From: Bacillota bacterium
Lineage (GTDB): Bacteria; Bacillota; Clostridia; Acetivibrionales; DSM-1351
Assembly: GCA_023412635.1 (NCBI GenBank)
Contig: JAEYNI010000381.1
Span: 1 to 6,842 of the forward strand
Direction of reading: 5' to 3'
Length of the DNA stretch: 6,842 nt
The position numbers and the translations under genes are program-made. Under the pieces are notes generated by a model. It worked only from the letters and a program-made list of their open reading frames with translations, was not told the DNA's origin and searched no databases. Shown piece after piece: positions 6,026 to 6,842 of the stretch. Position 1 is the stretch's first letter, and each line of letters opens with the position of its first letter.

Positions 6026-6842
6026 TATTTATTAAACCTCCACAGTCAACAGCACCATATTTAGCAAGTAAATTGGCAGCTTTAATAACAGGCGTTGAAT
6101 TACCTGTTCCAGCAGGCATTGTATCTGTTCCAGCAGGCATTATGTAGCCAGCTCTTCCTTTATATATTCTTAATGCTGCCTCAAGAGCGTCAATGCTGTC
6201 TGATTTTAGAACAAATGGCTGCTTAAGGTAGGTTTGGGCTTCTTTAACTACCTTAGCCAAAAGTAAAGTATCCATTGAGTTTATCCGGTCAATATCTATT
6301 AAAACAATATCGCATTTTTCATCCAAAAGTTCCATGGCAGAATCGGTAATCGAACCAAGGTCTCCGCCTATTAAGGAGTCTCTTAGAAATTTATCCTTAC
6401 CAGCATCTATTCTTCCCAACTTGGCTGATTTTATCGACTCAAAGGCTATCTTATGAGAGGTGGAAGTAATATAGTCCACATCAAGCTTCTTTTTGTCCGT
6501 TGAAATTTCGGAACCTGTTTCTCTTATTAGCTTTGCTACCTCAGCTATATACTGAGGAGTAGTCCCACAGCAGCCACCAAGAAGTCTTGCACCGTTTTTA
6601 ATAAATTCTGGAACCAGTCTTGTGAACCCCTCGGGCGTTTCCTTAAAAACCTGTTTACCGTCAATAATCTCAGGTAAGCCGGCATTGGGTTTTACACTGA
6701 AAGGCAGTCCGGTACTCCGGTATTTTTCAGCTATTTCCAACATATATTCCGGGCCGAAGGAGCAGTTGGTGCCTATTAAATCAGCACCCATGGAATGTAA
6801 AATCACAGCACATATGTCAGGCTCTGTTCCCATCAATGTCCT
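6015..6842 (-). CDS. Homocysteine S-methyltransferase-like protein with shortened pterin domain (5' end beyond right edge)
   Basis: The open frame continues past the right edge (RTLMGTEPD at the boundary is internal Hcy-domain sequence), so any start visible here is false. Numbering residues from the codon at 6834-6836, about 1-105 are the C-terminal half of a MetH-type homocysteine-binding barrel. Its three zinc ligands are present: C25 in GTNCSFGP, and C89 and C90 in GGCCGTT. Residues about 138-273 align with the first half of a methyltetrahydrofolate-binding (DHPS-like) domain: GRIDAGKDKF for the usual GERINPTGKK, and DALEAALRIYKGRAGY for the usual EALEAALRIYNGKP. Key positions differ (KSDS for IDSS), and the domain stops at the strand LLAKYGAVDCG, about half a barrel. 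No B12-binding domain follows. It probably uses methyl donors through the Hcy part only; whether folate binds is doubtful. The gene is the upstream partner of the rhomboid gene, overlapping it by 11 nt. Confidence 0.88.
   Translation of the reverse strand, partial: RTLMGTEPDICAVILHSMGADLIGTNCSFGPEYMLEIAEKYRSTGLPFSVKPNAGLPEIIDGKQVFKETPEGFTRLVPEFIKNGARLLGGCCGTTPQYIAEVAKLIRETGSEISTDKKKLDVDYITSTSHKIAFESIKSAKLGRIDAGKDKFLRDSLIGGDLGSITDSAMELLDEKCDIVLIDIDRINSMDTLLLAKVVKEAQTYLKQPFVLKSDSIDALEAALRIYKGRAGYIMPAGTDTMPAGTGNSTPVIKAANLLAKYGAVDCGGLINNEK
6029..6041 (-). promoter_or_regulatory. Internal ribosome binding site for the rhomboid gene
   Basis: TGGAGG on the minus strand lies within the Gly-Gly codons near the end of the methyltransferase-like gene, 11 nt before the rhomboid ATG. 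The upstream stop (TAG at 6015-6017) lies 6 nt inside the rhomboid coding region, so ribosomes finishing the first gene can restart on the second. This is a translational-coupling arrangement. Confidence 0.6.
6104..6141 (-). repeat. In-frame 21-bp tandem duplication
   Basis: A 17-nt sequence occurs twice, at 6104-6120 and 6125-6141, with a 21-nt period and no mismatch within the 17 nt. On the minus strand it encodes MPAGTDT followed by MPAGTGN (residues 233-246 of the methyltransferase-like protein), so the frame is kept. It lies where complete pterin-binding domains have a conserved NSVNGE-type strand and loop, which suggests the site is under relaxed constraint. Near-identity at the DNA level suggests a recent event. 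Confidence 0.85.

Overview
The window is AT-rich, with strong Shine-Dalgarno sites, a T-box leader, a MocR/GntR regulator beside pdxST, and a GluP-type rhomboid protease. This points to a low-GC Firmicute, most likely a Clostridia member; the cellulolytic Ruminiclostridium group is a plausible but unproven guess. No mobile element, CRISPR array, tRNA or rRNA is visible, and the region reads as ordinary chromosomal housekeeping DNA.

Layout. (1) Positions 1-390, minus strand: a promoter with near-consensus boxes drives a T-box riboswitch whose T-box core lies at 12-25. The regulated gene is beyond the left edge and is probably an aminoacyl-tRNA synthetase or another amino-acid gene; the specifier is probably AUC (Ile), with AAU (Asn) as the alternative. 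(2) 564-1070, plus: a 168-residue protein that looks like a minimal protein-kinase fold. (3) 1128-2540, minus: a MocR-family regulator, probably PdxR. (4) 2541-2682: a divergent promoter region with a near-perfect 24-bp palindrome placed over both -35 regions. (5) 2683-4427, plus: pdxS and pdxT, the two subunits of the DXP-independent PLP synthase, separated by an unusually long 260-nt gap holding three hairpins. (6) 4463-6842, minus: a two-gene operon read from the right edge. It consists of a partial homocysteine-methyltransferase-like gene with a shortened, degenerate pterin-binding half, overlapping by 11 nt a GluP-like rhomboid protease with a TPR tail.

How the genes work together. PdxS and PdxT make pyridoxal 5'-phosphate from ribose-5-phosphate, glyceraldehyde-3-phosphate and glutamine-derived ammonia. 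The divergent regulator has an aminotransferase-like domain with an intact PLP lysine, so it can plausibly sense the pathway's product and act through the shared palindrome; this fits the PdxR paradigm but is inferred here. The homocysteine-methyltransferase/rhomboid pair looks translationally coupled, yet no biochemical link between the two is evident.

I found no convincing new multi-gene system. The most interesting signals are regulatory (the shared palindrome and the hairpin-rich pdxS-pdxT gap), followed by the half-domain methyltransferase with a 21-bp in-frame duplication and the small kinase-fold protein.
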